Source: Pseudomonadota bacterium (GTDB taxonomy: Bacteria; Pseudomonadota; Alphaproteobacteria; Rhizobiales; Beijerinckiaceae). Taken from it: a stretch of 6,140 bases of DNA. A model generated the notes under the pieces. The model searched no databases. It saw only the letters and a list, made by a program, of their open reading frames with translations, and was not told where the DNA came from. Shown in pieces: positions 5,625 through 6,140 of the stretch (position 1 is its first letter; each line of letters starts with the position of its first letter). The stretch spans positions 1 to 6,140 of the forward strand of contig JAEWKL010000708.1 of assembly GCA_023386115.1 (NCBI GenBank), in the 5' to 3' direction. A program made the position numbers and the translations under genes.

Positions 5625-6140
5625 GCCCGCGCGCTCCGGACGAGATGGAGGTTGCCCGCTTCGTCGAGATGGGCGCGCCAGCCGGGCAGCACGATCACCG
5701 TGGTGTCCTCCTGCTCGACGACCGCCGGCCCGGCGAAGGCGTGCCCGGCGCTAAGCGCCGCACGGTCGAACACAGCCGCGTCCTGCCAGCGCCCGGCGAG
5801 GTAGACGGGGCGGGTCCCGCGCGGGACGGGCGCGCCTTCGGCCTCCGGCAGACGCGGGAGCGGGACGGCGGGCGTGCGGCCGATCACAGCGAGGCGCAAC
5901 GTCGTCACCTGGATCGGTGCTGAGGCATCGCGGAAGCCGTAGACGCGCTCGTGCTCGCGGTGGAAGGCTTCGGCGATGGCGGCCTCCGGCGCGTCGTCGG
6001 GAAGGTGGCCGAGGCCGACGCGCAGCTCGTAGGCCTGACCGGCATAGCGCAGGTCCGCGGCCCGCTGCAGCCGCACGTCGCCGGCGAAACGCCCTTCGCC
6101 CGCGAGCCAGGCTCGGCCCTCCTCGGCGAGGCCTGCGAAG
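5621..6140 (-). CDS. hyuA: Hydantoinase A / 5-oxoprolinase-type subunit, C-terminal quarter (5' end outside window)
   Basis: The frame is open to the right edge and gives 172 residues before the TGA at 5621-5623; the full protein is usually near 690 residues. The visible part is the C-terminal domain of the A subunit, the partner that carries the ATP-binding actin-like fold in its missing portion. Diagnostic motifs are LRYAGQAYELRV, which matches the RY-x-GQ-x-YEL signature, then AFHREHERVYGF (FH-x-x-H-x-x-x-YG pattern) and GPAVVEQEDTTVIVLPGW near the end. An internal GTG at 6076 is not the start, because the coding signal continues upstream of it to the window edge. The stop overlaps the hyuB start, so the two subunits are coupled. 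Whether the enzyme acts on hydantoins, oxoproline or another cyclic amide cannot be told from this part. Confidence 0.92.
   Translation of the reverse strand, partial: FAGLAEEGRAWLAGEGRFAGDVRLQRAADLRYAGQAYELRVGLGHLPDDAPEAAIAEAFHREHERVYGFRDASAPIQVTTLRLAVIGRTPAVPLPRLPEAEGAPVPRGTRPVYLAGRWQDAAVFDRAALSAGHAFAGPAVVEQEDTTVIVLPGWRAHLDEAGNLHLVRSARA

Noticed and set aside
4122..5804. 560-codon open frame on the plus strand, opposite hyuB
   Set aside because: It lies antisense to a gene with clear family motifs. Its product is rich in Arg, His, Asp, Glu, Gln and Gly, with no domain, as expected from the complementary strand of a high-GC3 gene.
1..6140. CRISPR array, toxin-antitoxin pair, phage or defence genes
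   Set aside because: No regularly spaced repeats, small gene pairs, or integrase, nuclease or helicase motifs are visible in any frame read.

Overview
The window is very GC-rich (by eye about 70% or more inside genes, visibly less in part of the gap near the left end). It has ATGA-overlapping gene pairs, GGAG-type ribosome binding sites, a Tat-type signal peptide and an alphaproteobacterial-looking tRNA-Arg sequence. Together these suggest an alphaproteobacterium, possibly Methylobacterium or another Rhizobiales relative. The genus is a guess from composition and gene style, not from a marker gene.

Layout. Positions 1-137 (+) hold the C-terminal end of what looks like an MFS transporter. Positions 138-905 have no convincing protein gene, but contain hairpins and two pieces of a tRNA-Arg(CCG) gene on opposite strands. 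From 906 to the right edge, everything reads on the minus strand as one compact operon. In transcription order it is: hydantoinase A-type subunit (5' part outside the window), hydantoinase B-type subunit, Tat-exported periplasmic binding protein, inner permease of the PotB type, and inner permease of the PotC type. Gaps are an ATGA overlap (A/B), 33 bp (B/binding protein), 7 bp (binding protein/permease 1) and an ATGA overlap (permease 1/permease 2).

The operon reads as a catabolic unit. A binding-protein-dependent ABC transporter of the spermidine/putrescine/opine-like class would import a small nitrogenous compound. An ATP-dependent hydantoinase/oxoprolinase-type enzyme, built from A and B subunits, would open its cyclic amide ring or a related bond. 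The substrate cannot be read from the sequence. No ABC ATPase is present here; it is probably encoded upstream of the A subunit, past the right edge, or elsewhere.

The most unusual point is in the gap. The tRNA 5' half (597-635, minus strand, with a plausible promoter) stops being tRNA-like just after the anticodon loop. A diverged 3' half with T arm, acceptor strand and CCC end lies on the plus strand at 730-767. Flipping the segment between them would rebuild a 77-nt tRNA-Arg(CCG) with a 7/7 acceptor stem, so this looks like a tRNA gene broken by an inversion in the anticodon loop. I see no novel defence or mobile system; the rest is a fairly ordinary metabolic operon.
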